A DNA stretch of 64,000 nt from Impatiens glandulifera (Eukaryota; Streptophyta; Magnoliopsida; Ericales; Balsaminaceae), in NCBI RefSeq assembly GCF_907164915.1, contig NC_061863.1, forward strand, positions 44,303,382-44,367,381, in the 5' to 3' direction. The stretch's first letter is position 1. Every line of letters begins with the position of its first letter. The notes under the pieces were generated by a model. The model saw nothing but the letters and a program-made list of their open reading frames with translations. It made no database searches and was not told the DNA's origin. The translations under genes and the position numbers were made by a program. This document shows, one piece after another, positions 21,622 to 33,800 of the stretch.

Positions 21622-24600
21622 TCAGAAATCATCGTCATCTTCCTCAGCAATATGCTTAGCAAGCTCCTGTTCCTGTTGTTGTCTCTCCCTCCTCTTCTCC
21701 GCAATCTCTTTCTCCTTATGAGAGTTTGATGGGAATCGAAGAGCACGCACAGCCTCATTATGCATATTTAAGCAGAAAGCAATCCTCGAGTTAAAAGCAG
21801 CTTGAGGCTCGTTAGTCGAGTATATATCCACAGTGTCTTTAGATACCATCCACCCTTTGGAGTGATCTAGAGTAGCATCTATGGCCCCGTCTCTAATTGC
21901 CTTCGCAACAATACTCTCCGCATCTGCAACTGGATTTTTCGAGTCCAACCTTAGCTTCTTCGCTACATCAACAAGGGATATGCGAGAATAAGAGATGCTG
22001 ATGTTGCGCAATCCAGTCCTGATCACATTGTGTCGCAATCTCACTATTAGATTTTGGGTTCCATCCGAGCTGAAAATGCTCGAGAACTTATCTGCCACAG
22101 ATTTAAACAGTTCCAAATCTCCAATTCTAACAGCCTGAAAAGAAAAATGTGAAGAAATAGACACCTCTTATCACTCAATTTAAATAATCAAATGCTCACT
22201 TGAATTAACTTCATTTGATAAGTATTCTTTAAAACCACTTAATTATTTAAATAAAGCTATCACATCTGAGTTAACTAGGTAATAAACTAAGAGCAGTTAA
22301 AAAACAACTATAACCCTAAATATTAATCAACTTACATCATTATAAAGGGTAAGATAGTCCTTGAGTACTTTCATGATATTAGTTCCATTTTATCAAATCA
22401 ACTTGAATCATTCAACACTTAAAATTCAGTATTCATAAATCTTATCAAACGCATCCCAAGAAGAAGTGCATAAACCAAGACAAAGAGGAAGGAAAAGGGT
22501 ATATATACTTACATTTGTGAGTTCAAAGTATGGCCTTAAAGACTGTTCCATTCCTTGCTGCATAAACACAGTTCTCTCAGGGATTTCTCCAAGAAGAAGA
22601 CGCACTATCACAGCCCACTTATTGCATTGCACACGGAAACCAAGAGCAGCAACGGGGGCTTTCCTTGCAGCTTGAAGAAGGGATTCCTTTGCATCTGTGT
22701 ACTCCAACTGAATAGTCCTAATTTTTCCTAGATAAAACAGATACCGACAAAACTGACAGAGACCAGTTTCAGAATCACTAGTGATGATGAGCTACTACCA
22801 AATGCATACAACATAAATAAAATCTGAGGGAAGTTGCAGAAATGCATGTGCTAGATAATAAGAAATGTAATATTTTATCTCAAGGGCAAGCATCAGTTTT
22901 GTCTGTATCATAATAATTTATATATTTCCACATCTAAATAGATAATTCAAAATTTAACCATGCTTGTTTATATATGAGTTTTCAACCTTCGGCCCACATC
23001 CATGTAATGTGCAGTAAGTACAGTGTAAAAGTAGTAGTAAAATATATTAGTAGTGTAGGGGTAGTATGGTAATTAGTAGAGTAAGCTAGTGGGTTTAGTA
23101 GCTTATAAATAGTAAGAATGTATTCTTTTGGATAATGAATGAAATAGTATTGAATCTGGATTATCTCTCTCAAGCTTTAGGCCAATAAGCCTATTAGTCT
23201 CATCTACAAGTCCTAGACCTTGAGGCTGGTACATAACATACTTACTGGCCCTCAATACTTTTTGAAAAAAAAAAGACTTCCATAGAGAAGATGGATAGTG
23301 GGAGGAGAGTCACACTTATCGAAAAGCCAAATGCTAGACTATTCATGAAGAATGAAACAAAAGTTACCTGCTGATTTGAATGAGCTTCAAACCTTGGTGC
23401 CTTTGACCTGAGCTTTTCTGCTTTATCATATAGGTTGTAGTGAAGGTAATTGCGGAGAAGCAGATTGAGAAGGGTCTCCTGTCAATACAAGTTCAATCAA
23501 GATCCAGAACGAAGCCCAGAAGGCAAAGCCAATTCTCAGCAGCTGAAGTTATTATTGTTAACAAACCTGGCCCAACTCATCATGCCGCAATGTAGCAATT
23601 CGATGCAATGAAAGGAGATTGCTGTGTACATAAGGTAATCGGGTTAGAATATACAGTGGAACTTTTTTCCTTTTTTTTGTAAATCTGGTAAAATCATACG
23701 CACAACCAGAAGATTTACTTCAGATACAAAACACATTACATGTGTATTTGATGATATTTCCACTAGGTGTACATTTTATTCAAACAACTAGACTTCAGCT
23801 GACAAGACAGGTGAAGAAATAGAAGAAGAGATTCCTTAATTGACAGAAATGACTTTCCAACCAGTAGAGATAAGCAGTCATTAATTGTGAACATGGATTT
23901 CCCTTTTAACCCAAAAATGAAACTTCTATCACCATGCGTTGATTGTCTACCAGTTCAATATCCAGGAGCCATCAAAGGCAAGAAAGGAATTAATTCAACA
24001 TTATCAGACAGTCCTATTTTTTGTTTGGGTACAAAATCCCAGCATCAATTTTGAACCAAACTGTAATAGAGTAAATGCAACATACCCTCGAATTTCAGCC
24101 AGATCACCAGTAAGCTCATAGCTGAGAGAGTAGTAGAAGAATAATCGGGAAGCAAGAACATCAACAGTTCGTCGATTCAAGTTTTTCAGGCGAGCAATGC
24201 TGTATGAGGAACATGCTTTGGCCTGCACAGAAGCAAAATAATTATCATAATTTCTAGAAAACATAAACTATAATGAACATTAACAGAGTAGTATATACCT
24301 CATTGTACTTTTTCTGGTCAATTAAAAAGATCAACACAATCAAGGCGCAGTAAGCCTCAATCTCGGGTAAGAAATTCTTAGCAGGAGGTTGAGGTACCGA
24401 TGTTGCTGTATCAACTTCCATGTCTTGCTCATCTTCCTACAAGTAATATTGAACTTGTAACACTTGGACAAAACAACAATCTTTAGAATAAGCCAGCACC
24501 CCATTATTGGATCCCAACCAAAGTACATTCATCATAGAATTAATTCTAAAATGGCAGAAGATCCAAGTACAAAGTTCCCAGCAGAGTATTCCTAATCCTT

Positions 24601-25362
24601 CAAAATACCTAGAACTATGATGTTACAAAATTACAGAGATGATAAACTTAACTCTAGATGCCAATTACGAGATCAAGAAACCAATAGGCATGCTCAAATT
24701 AACCTTATATAGAGCTAGAGCTAGTATATACAGTTTCTACTATGGTTAAACTTGTAGTGGACACCAAAATAATTTAGAAGATACCAGCCACTTAAAATTA
24801 GCACTTAGCACTTGAAATAATGCAGATTCTATTCGAATCTCATGTGCCTCTTTCATGAAATGATTCAGATTACAGGACAAACTGATAGGCATTATGAGTA
24901 AGCTTTGTTTTGTTGAGTGCAAAGTTCATGCATTTTCAGAATAATCCAAGATCAAGTCTGATAACTACTTTCCAAGAACAATTACCTTGGGAAGAAAAGA
25001 AGACAAGCGGGTATGCACATCAGATCCAGGTACAACAGCGTAACTGAGGAACGCAGATAGAAGAGAAGTTTTCAGCTTCTTCCGCAATGCAATTGTGAGA
25101 CGAACAGCACGCACAATCCGACGAACCTCTCTTTCATAAGCCCCGGCCTCGATCAAAGCAACAATCTCTTTCAAATCTGATACATGAGAAGCAAAATAAG
25201 ACATGCGAAATTGCATATGAAAAAGGAAGTATAAGAAGAGTAAGAAATAGAGGAAAAGTAAGTTGGATTCTGACGCTGAAGAATAGAAGATGAATCAGCA
25301 GACGTAATTGTAAGAGATGCAGCAGCTGGTTGCTGATCTTTCATCTCAACATCTTGAGTCAT
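21622..25362 (-). CDS. RPN3: 26S proteasome regulatory subunit RPN3 (PSMD3)
   Basis: Eight coding exons on the minus strand join in frame: 25362-25275, 25176-24986, 24436-24299, 24222-24086, 23621-23567, 23478-23368, 22752-22513 and 22134-21622, giving 490 residues. RPN3 is a PCI-domain lid subunit of the 19S regulatory particle, which recognises and deubiquitinates substrates in cytosol and nucleus. Hallmarks are the start [48 protein letters not shown], the PCI region ([20 protein letters not shown], then [19 protein letters not shown]) and the acidic end AEEDDDDF. Length is close to the Arabidopsis protein (about 488). The start at 25362 agrees with the family N-terminus. The exon 1 donor is C|GTCAGA, slightly unusual, but the joined LQHLKEI fits. 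The gene looks functional. A 615-bp intron holds an LTR-like insert. Confidence 0.96.
22975..23240. repeat. Probable solo-LTR or TRIM fragment in an RPN3 intron
   Basis: Within intron 22753-23367, the plus strand shows LTR-like features: TTATAAATAGTAAG (TATA type), TGGATAATGAATGAAATAG, TTATCTCTCTCAAGC and CTACAAGTCCTAGACC. Clean ends and a target duplication were not found. It is unlike the copia LTRs elsewhere in the window. Confidence 0.4.
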
Positions 25363-25509
25363 CTCGACTGTGGAGAAATTGAAAATGGAAATCGATGATC
25401 ACTGCTGCCAAATGAAGAACCCTAAGGAAACTAGAAATTAGGGCATAAACCTGTAAGAAGAAGAAGAAGGTCTCCTATTCCCGGACGGAAAGAAAGAGAA
25501 AGCTTTTGT

Positions 25510-27359
25510 TTTTTTTAAGGCTTGTTTGGAATTCACTTTTAGATAAAATAGAGATAAATATTATGTAAACCCAATTTATTTGAAAATTATAGCTTGTTCA
25601 ACAAGAATTGTCCATTCTTTTATTAAATAAATATTTATTTGTTTCATATTTTTTTTATCTAATTAATGGTCTCAACTTTCAACAAATATTTAATTGTCCA
25701 TTATTTTATTATACAAAGATTGTGAAGAGATGATTTTTTTTTAGTTTTTTTATTTAAGAAAAAGACTTAAAATATAATAATATATATTGATAAAATAAAT
25801 TTATTTTTTTAAATAAAATATTTTAATGTTTTAGTTAATTAATTAAATATTATAATAAATAAGAGGAATAATGAAATAATATTTAATCATTTTACATTAT
25901 TTAAATAATTACTTTTTATATATATATTTACTTTTTATAACTTCTCAGTTTAATTAAATAATAAATTCTAAATAAATAATGTATGATCTGTTATGAATTT
26001 AACATCACTTCTACTACAAATTATTAAGATAAAGACAATTAGAATGTAAAAAATTTCACGTTAAAATATTGAACATTATAACTTTAAATATATATAAAAA
26101 ATAATAATATAAGTTAATTAATAACCTGTTTCTTATAGAGTTTTAAATATTTTGAAATTTTTTTAATAATAAAATTCACAACAATTATGATACTCATTTT
26201 AATTTAAAGGGTTCTAAATTATAATAGAATTGTAAAAATAAACAATAAATGATAAAATAAGAAACTTTCATTAAAGTCCACAATTACTTTGTGTCATGAA
26301 GTCATATCGGTGTAATTACATTTCATAATAATGATTGACATAGAATAAGAAAAAAAAAAACTTATATTACACTTTATTTCTTTATCAACATGATTTAAAA
26401 GTGTTATTTACCACAAATGTACAGTGCCCTTGGCATGCTTCAATATTCAAATAATGATTTAACAATGTGTGTTAAAAATAAAACTATTATAGCTTTGTAG
26501 GTAGAGCAAAATTCAATTGTAACATTGGTAAACTGTGGCCTGGCCCACTCTAGTGACCTATATATATATATATATATATTCTTATCACATTTTATCATAG
26601 AATATTTAATAATATATTTTATTTTAGGGAATTTCTAATTAGATTTTAACATATTATTCTCTAAAGAATTTCTGGACATTTATGTAACTAATAAATAAGA
26701 TTTATATAACTTCTTGAATTAGCTAAATTTAGAATCTTAAATTTTAATATTTTAAATATTTATAAATTATTTCTATTTTAAGCAATTTTATAAAAATAAA
26801 GAATTTAAAAATAATATATTAAAAAAATCGAAATCTTTAGTTGGGATTTATTTAAATATGTTTTTTTATAAAGTTGTATTAATATATAATAATAAAATAT
26901 TTAGAAAATAAATAAAGAGTGTTTTTATTAATGAATTGAATAATTTGATTATAATGAGATTTTTTTAAAAAATTAACCATTAAGTTTTGTTAGAGATAGC
27001 AATTTGGGCTAGTTTCAGGTTTACGAATTCGGATTGACATCTTAACGAGTTTAACGATATTAACATCAACCTGACCAATTTATTTGTGATTGATTCGAAC
27101 CTAACCCTTTTGACCAACTCGAATGAAATCTGATGTAATTAATTTACGTAGCCCTGTTTCAAATTAAAATGACATCAATACAAAACAAAAATGAAGCTAA
27201 ATCAGAAATCCGCTTATACAATTTTTTTTTAAAAAATGAGTGAGTTAATCGAAAAGAATAACACAAAACTCAATCAAAAAAACTTATAAACGGTTTATCA
27301 GGTCTACTTTGGGTCATTTCAAATCGACCCGATTTTGACCTGTTTATTAATGAGGTTAA
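25510..27359. other. AT-rich spacer with no gene seen
   Basis: Long A/T stretches and a (TA)n run near 26555-26579. From about 26990 to 27359 the composition changes (GGTTTACGAATTCGG, TCAAATCGACCCGA), as in another old repeat that MULE3 later entered. No coding frame supported. Confidence 0.55.
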
Positions 27360-27368
27360 ACATGTCGA

Positions 27369-27560
27369 GGAAAATTTGACGAAATAACCCTAATAACATG
27401 GTTATTCCAAAAAATAACATGTGAGAATTAAATTTTGCAAAATTAACCTTTTGCCCATAGAAAAAGACCAATATAACTCCAAATAAAAATATCTTCTTTC
27501 CCTCCGTTTTCCCTCTCATTTCATTTCTCTTCCCTCTTTCTCCTCCCGACCGTTAGTATC
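27369..27560. repeat. Left terminal inverted repeat of MULE3
   Basis: Pairs as reverse complement with 62700-62888. Shared blocks are GAAAATTTGACGAAATAACC, ATTAAATTTTGCAAAATT and ATTTTTATTTGGAGT, with about 80-85% identity by eye. Confidence 0.85.
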
Positions 27561-27857
27561 CTTCTTTATCTCTTATTCTCTCCCGACGAACCAAGTCGAT
27601 CAACGAAGCAACTCCCCGATCGATCAACGAAGCCGATCAACTCCCCGATCAACGCATGCAATAACTCCCAGCGATCCCAACAACTCCCAATGCCGGAACG
27701 CCATCAATGACGTCTTCATCATTTTATGTGATTTTATTCCGTCGTTTTCCTCTTGCATACATGCTGAGTATAAATGGTTTAGGATTTTAGGGTTTTAGGG
27801 GGGAGATTTGTTTTGTGAATGTTAAGTGGTTGTAAATTGTTTTATGGTTGGAATATG

Positions 27858-28068
27858 CACTTTGCGTCTGCACAAATGCACTTTGCGTCTACGCAAATGC
27901 ACTTTGCGTCTACGCAAATGCATTTTGCGTAGGCGCAATTGCAATTTGCGTCTACACAGATGCATTTTGCGTAGGCGCAATTGCAATTTGTGTCTACGAA
28001 GATGAAATTTCATTTGCACAGGCATAAATTGCAATTGCGCCTACGCAAAGTGCATTTGCGCAAATCAA
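27858..28068. repeat. Subterminal short palindromic repeats of MULE3
   Basis: About ten repeats of roughly 20-24 bp are built on TTTGCGTCTACGCAAATGCA and variants (TTGCGTAGGCGCAATTGCAA). TTGCGTctACGCAA is an inverted repeat. The same motif recurs near 56288, at 57399-57606 and at 62392-62453, all within MULE3 and not elsewhere in the window. Confidence 0.75.
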
Positions 28069-28122
28069 AATGTCTTATTTGCTTTTTTATTATGTTTCTT
28101 AAGTGTTTTTATTAATGTTTCT

Positions 28123-28760
28123 TTGCAAATGGTACCAACCAAATCCGTTATTGAGAAATTTCTTGGCCGTATTTCATGGAAATCCGCCTACACCTGCTTG
28201 TCAAAGACAAATGAGAGGTTTAAGAAAGAAGATGCTGATGGGTTGAAAGATGATGATGAGTTGATTGAGTTGAAGAAGAAAGAAGATGCTGATGAGTTGA
28301 ATGAGTTGAAGAAGATGTTGATGGATTGAAAGATGATGATGGGATGAATGAGTTGGAGAACAAAGAAGATGCTGATGGGTTGAATGAGTTGGAGAACAAA
28401 GAAGATGTTGACGAGTTGAATGAGCTAGAGAACAAAGAAGATGTTGATGGGTTGAAAGAGTTGGAGAATAAAGAAGATGTTGATGCTTATGAGTTTAATA
28501 GGAATGAGTTGCTTGAGTTGAAGTGGTTTGAGGCATTTGAGGAAAATGAGATGAAGCAGGCTGAAGAGGAGTTGGAAAAGAAGTAGGCTAAGTTGAAGAT
28601 GAATGACAAGAAAGATTTGGCAACGAAAAAGAAGAATGGGTTCACCACGAAGAAGAAGGAGTTGACCACAAAGAGGAATGAGGAGTTGGCCAAGAAGAGG
28701 AAGGTGGAGTTGGAGAAGAAGAATGATGGTGATTAGGAGTTGGAGAAGAAGATGAATGAT
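28123..28760 (+). pseudogene. 5' part of the MULE3 Ulp1-like gene, with 36-bp coding repeats
   Basis: The frame opens with VPTKSVIEKFLGRISW and then becomes extremely charged. At 28350-28493 four 36-bp units encode ELENKEDxDxLN-type 12-residue repeats. The section to 28733 is Lys/Glu-rich (TKKKNGFTTKKKELTTKRNE). Stops at 28327, 28584 and 28735 break it, unless introns remove them. The outer copia element interrupts the gene at 28764, and the remainder resumes at 55965. The protease domain is in the second part. Confidence 0.55.
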
Positions 28761-28763
28761 GAT

Positions 28764-29265
28764 TGTTAGGATCTAGGTCGCGGCTGGAGGACCGGGATTG
28801 GGCCGGTTAGCGCATCTCACTCAAAGGATGGTGATTAATCCGGTTAGAGATTAACACCGGGGTTTCAATACTACACAAACTGTCACAAACCCTTGAACCA
28901 GGTTCAAGCGCGGAAGATGTTTGTTTCAGGTTGAAGCAGCACACTTACAAGATAGGCAGAACCGGTTTTTAGTAAGACAGGTTTGGAAGTTTGCTGGGTC
29001 GGTTTTGTAACTCGGTGATTCGGTTTAGGTAGTGTAGAGTCGGTTAGAGCGGTGTAGGTAGGTTAGTACAGGTCGGTTAGAATGTAGAACCAGCAGAAAG
29101 TAAATAACAAGACAGATTTTTATGGATGTTCGGAGATAAAACTCCTACGTCACCCCTTCCTCTCGAAACCGCGAGAAGGATATTCACTAAGGAATACAAA
29201 TACAATCCGATCGAGACTTATTTCCTGCTCGATAACACCCGTATAATTTACACCGAAATTGTAAA
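28764..29265 (-). repeat. Outer element 3' LTR, first segment
   Basis: The terminal 502 bp of the outer 3' LTR. It is interrupted after ...GTAAA by the inner element and continues at 42632. By eye it differs from 54633-55132 at about ten positions. Confidence 0.9.
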
Positions 29266-30589
29266 TGTTAGGATCTAGATCGCCGCTGGTCGACCGGGGG
29301 GTTGGACCGGTTAGCGGTTCACACTCGAAGGATGGTGGTTAATCCGATTAGAGATTAACACCGGGGTTTCAATACTACACAACCTGTCACAAACCCTTGA
29401 ACTAGGTTCAAGCGCGGAAGATGTTTGCTTTCAGGTTGAAGTGGTACTCTTGTATGATAGGCACAGTCGGTTTTGGATGATGAAGATTTGGAAATGGTGG
29501 GTCGGTTTCGGTAATCTGGATATTCGGTATGGTTAGTATAGAGTCGGTTTGGAGCGGTGTGGTTAAGTTAATCGGTTAGATAATGAAGCCGGCAGAAAAT
29601 AAATAGCAAGACAGATTTTATGAATGTTCGGAGATAAAACTCCTACGTCACCCCTTCCTCTCGAAACCACGAGAAGGATATTCACTAAGGAATACAAATA
29701 CAGGCCGATCGAGACTTATTTCCTGCTCGATAACACTTTTACAATTTACACCGAAATTGTAAAACACACTTTAACTTTCAACACTTAGGCTTTCTAGAAC
29801 AGCACACTCTTATCACTTGTAATAAATGCTCTTAATATCACACTGTTGTCTCTTAATGTCCCGCTTAAGTCACTGCATTTACTCTTCTTCAGCTACCCCT
29901 TTTATAGGTGAAATATGCCAACGGTCATATTTCACTGCCTTGAATCTGATTGGCTGATCAGAAGTGCAGTGATTCAGTGTTTCAGAGGTTCAAACCTGCG
30001 GTCGTTTCCTCAGACCTGATGGTCAATCTTAGACCTGGTATTATGTCTCAAACCTGGCGGTCTGTTCATCCGGTGTGTAAGACAAACTTGCCGGGTTTGT
30101 CTTTTACTTGATATAGGCACTGTCTGTTTGGACAGTTGTCTGTACTTGGAAGATTTCCTTTCTGGCTTATCCCGAAGTAGAAGGATCCGGTAGTACTGTT
30201 TTCTACAGCCTACAGTCTTTCCTCAGACTTGCATGGATATGGAAGTATTCAGTCTGCTCCTTTGGTATCATTTTCAACAGATACCCGAATTGTCTTCTTG
30301 TACTGGTCGGTCATTTGACTTGGCCGAATGTCTTTTGGTAGTGATGTAGCCGGACTTCTTCCGGTTATTCTTGTCTTGTGGATGATCGGATGTTTGATGA
30401 TTCCGGTTTTGAGCTTTGACCGATCATTTCTTTGTGCGGTCACGTTCCGAATACTCTTGATCGGTTTGGTAGCTTGACCGGTTAGGTTTCTTTAGTTGGT
30501 TCTCTTGTTCATCCGGTCCGGTTCCTTGTTCCTGCATGAAAAGTTTATTTAAGTTAGGTTTATTTGAACCGGTCTGAATTTATCTAACA
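29266..30589 (-). repeat. Inner element 3' LTR
   Basis: TGTTAGGATC to ATCTAACA, 1,324 bp. Over the shared part it differs from 41400-42626 at roughly 1-1.5% by eye. TATA signal CTATAAAAGGGG lies on the minus strand at 29896-29907. Confidence 0.92.
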
Positions 30590-30926
30590 ATTTCTCCCTT
30601 TTTGATTATTTTATTTAAAATTATCAAAATCATGTAAGTTTGCAACCGTAGGCCGGTTGTTTTGTTTGACCGGATTTTTGACTTGGGAGAATTTTTTTTT
30701 TAAAAGTGTTTGAGAAAATTTTTGGAAAAGTCTTTATAAGAGTCTCTATCTTTTATCTTATCAATTTCTCCCTTTTTGATTATTTTATTTAAAATTATCA
30801 AAATTAAGTAGAAATGCAAAATAAGGCCGGATTCAAAAACAACTTTATATATTTATATATATAGATGACCGGAGAAGACAAAATATATAGAAATACTAAG
30901 GCCAATAAGAAAAAGAAGGATAGTCC
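30590..30926 (-). promoter_or_regulatory. Polypurine tract, duplicated, and 3' spacer of the inner element
   Basis: On the minus strand AAAAAGGGAGAAAT (30603-30590) abuts the 3' LTR and fits a polypurine tract. The same block, with its flank AATAATCAAAAAGGGAGAAA, recurs about 178 bp further in (30768-30785). The outer element has the same duplication (43455-43505 and 43615-43665). The rest of the spacer is non-coding. Confidence 0.7.
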
Positions 30927-33539
30927 CTATTCAGAGTCCGTGAAGTCATAGACGCTCTTCTTTTTCTTCTTCGGTTGCTGTTGCCCGGTCGGTTCGGAAG
31001 ATCGTCGCCTTTTAGACCGGGACCGCAGTTGCTCTTCGACTTCGTCCTCGACTTGGTCGGCTTGCTGCGATGTACCCGTAATGACCGGTTCAGAGACTTC
31101 CTTGAGCAGCTCGGCTATCTGAACTTTCTTAGGGGCCTTCCTCTGTCTCTTTTTCGGTGCTGAGACGGAGGCGGCCGCCTTCTTCTTCTTCTTGTTTACC
31201 TCGGAGAATTCTTCCAGCTTCCGTTTTTGCCTTTCCAACCGGGCGGCATCTTCCGCAGCTCGATTTGCCACTTTCTCAGCAAACCCTGGGAATATGGCCT
31301 CAACATTTTTAAGTCGTGCGGCTTCCACTTCCGCTTCGGTCAGTTGAGTTGGGCGCGGTGCCTCTTTATCTTTGCTAACTTCGGCGTCCAGCGCATCCTG
31401 GACCCTCTTAGCTACTTGAGCATCAGCCGCTATAGCCGCGGCCTCCGCGGCCACCTTAGCCCTTAGAATTTCGGCAATTTGTTCGGAGAGCGCCTTCACT
31501 TCGGCCACGAGACTTTTGTTTGTCTTCTCAAGTTCGGAGACCAGGTTAAGTGTCGTGTCGACCCGTTCGAAGTCTTTCTTTAAGTCGGAGGTCACATCCT
31601 CCAGAGTTGCGGTTCGCTGAGCCCATTTATCGCGCTCACCGGCCTCTTCCCACAGACCGTTGCCGAGTTCTGAGAGTTGTGCTTGATGTTTTTCCAGAAG
31701 CAGCTTTGTCACGTCGGTGAACTTCAGGGCCGAATCAACTATGCTGTTGGATCTATCCTTGAATGGTTGAAGCTCGGACACGTTGTGTTCTTGTATGCGG
31801 TCATCGATCCGTTCCGATATGGATGCTTCAAGCTTTTGAAGACGGTCCTCAACCCATTCTTTAGCAGCCCATTCTTGAGGAAGGTCTGAAGCCGTGACTT
31901 CCGGTGGTGGGGGAGGTGATTGCTCGGTGGGATTTGGATCGGCTCTGTCATTGGATTCTATCGGTTCCGCATTCTCTTTTGGAAGTTCTAATGTTGCTGC
32001 AATATCCGAGATCGGTGCCGCATCCTCCATTGGGGGTGTTGGACAGTTAACTGGAAACTTGTCGATTACGGGGGCAGTATAGACCGGTACTTGCATTCGG
32101 CTGCATATCGTTTCCAGCCGCTCAATTTCTTGAATTATTTCCCTTTTGCCTTTTTCAAGCCTTGTTAACACCCGCGGCGCTACGGTGTCCACCGATCCCG
32201 TCTTGTTGAGCTCTTCCTTAATTCTCCGGATGCGCTTTCTTAATTTCCGAAGTTGGATCCTTGGTAACAAGAGACAGGTTCGGCTTTGTACCTCTTGAAT
32301 TGTGTTGGATTTTGTGAGGCTCATCATCAGGTCCTCTACTTCCTCCAATCTGTCGATGCATTGCTTTTCCGTGTAGCCTGGTAAGATTTCTCTATATGGT
32401 GTACCGAACCGGTGCTCATGCCACTCCAAGTATAGCTCTTCAACGTCTTCTGCTCGTTTGTTGACGCCCTGAAGGATTTTCTGGGCTAATCTATCGGCCT
32501 CTGCTTCTTCGGCCTCCTCCCTCTCTGTGTTGTAGCCTTCATCATCGGCTTCTTTATCAACTTCTTCTCCACCACCCTCTTCTCTATCCTTGGTGGTCTC
32601 ATGGTTGGTGTTTGGTTCGGCATCATTTGGACTCTGAGCCGAATGATCGACGTCATTGGCCGTTCTATCATCCTCCGTATTTTCGGTGTCTGTTCTCTCA
32701 GAAGCCCACTCATCATCTTCTGTGTGCTGAGGTGGGTCGGAGAAGGTTATCGTTTCTTTTCCTTTGCCTCCGGTCTTTGCTTTGGCCGGGGCATCTTTCT
32801 TTGCGGCTTTCTTCTTTCGGCCACCTGTGGAGCTGGGGGCCGGTTGTGTCCTTTCAAGGAATTGCCTTGATCTGATGAGGCAGCGTTTTGCTACCGCAAC
32901 GCCGGGGCCGATGTTGAGATTTAAATGGAGAAATATCTTACCGAGAGGCACGGCGTATCCCCACGACCGGGTTGAGTCCGGTTTCACCATATCCATGAGG
33001 TTGCTGAACACCGATCTTGCCCAGTTGACCTCTTTACCCTCCATCAGACCGATCAACATCTTGATTTTGTCTTTAGTGAGGCTGCTGAAGTTTCCTCCCC
33101 TCGCCAGAATCGCCCTTGCGAAGATGTCACATATCGGGATATACTCCGGCTTCAGCATTTATTTGCTCCCGGATGTTTTGATCGGCTCATTGGTTGCCGA
33201 TAGAATGTAGCAGGCCGACTCAAAGATGTCCTGGTCTATTTCTGCCGTTGCATCCTGGCCGGTTGTTGGAAGACGCAGGCTTTCGGCCACCAATTCTTCG
33301 GTGAGCTCTATTTGGGAACCGCATACAGTCGCGGTGATCTTGTCGTAGACGATTGTTGCGGTTTTGAAAAACTCTTCAACCGCATCTTTGTAAATGACGT
33401 GAGGACCGCCGAGGAAATATTCCAGACCGGTTTTGATTACCCGGTCAATAACTGCTTTCGCCTCGGTCGTACCATTCAGCCGGATTTCCTCGAAATCCAC
33501 CTGAGAGTAGAGTCTGAACAACGCCGAATCACGACCCAT
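30927..33539 (-). CDS. Inner accessory gene C: paralogous domain plus coiled-coil, basic tail
   Basis: A frame of 871 codons with one internal stop (TAA, codon 127 at 33161-33159); the outer copy has a sense codon there. Start MGRDSALF (33539) is chosen because it follows the TATA box by about 105 bp and matches the outer copy. Residues 1-230 share with A and B the pattern TGLEYFL (37-43), VEEFFKTA (54-61), ILSATNEP, VNWARSVF and GYAVPLGKI. This resembles, from memory, the 'putative plant transposon protein' domain; that is inference. Then come a basic KKKAAKKDAPAK patch, an acidic Asp/Glu region (about 265-360), helical segments, a coiled coil (about 655-730) and two strongly basic stretches near 802-825 and 842-864, which are good nuclear-localisation candidates. 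Function is unknown. Confidence 0.75.
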
Positions 33540-33639
33540 GTTAAAGAGTTTGAGAAAGTGAGAGAGAACCGCTTCAATGAGTTTTAGAGAGCTTAGAGAG
33601 AGAAAGTAGATTCGCGTGTGAATGAGGTAAAATGACCGA

Positions 33640-33800
33640 AAGTCCCTTTTATAGATGCGGTTTGGAAACCCAACCGTCCCATCAATAATGGGCGGGAATT
33701 TTCCCTCCAAAATGAAAAGGCGCCAAACTATGGGCGGTAAAACAAGAAGAGGTGGGCGGCAAATTTGAGCGGGAGATTTCCCTCCAAAATCCTTTGCTTA
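33640..33800 (-). promoter_or_regulatory. Own promoter of inner gene C: TATA box and E2F-like sites
   Basis: The minus strand reads TCTATAAAAGGG at 33656-33645, about 105 bp before the start codon and followed by a CT-rich leader. Upstream on the plus strand are GGCGGGAATTTT (33691-33702), GGCGCCAAA (33719-33727, reverse complement TTTGGCGCC, a full E2F consensus), GGGCGGCAAATTT (33754-33766) and GCGGGAGATTTCCC (33770-33783). The outer copy shows the same arrangement. Confidence 0.65.

Noticed and set aside
27858..28068. CRISPR-like array
   Set aside because: Repeats are short, variable and adjoining without unique spacers, in a plant transposon.
30249..30443. 64-codon frame inside the LTRs (also 42286-42480, 43211-43405, 55714-55908)
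   Set aside because: Repeated only because LTRs are repeated; the two families differ in frame content and no domain is seen.
32764..33210. Plus-strand frames opposite accessory genes and pol (for example 148 codons here, 167 codons at 40876-41379)
   Set aside because: Antisense shadows of GC-rich coding sequence without motifs or supporting signals.
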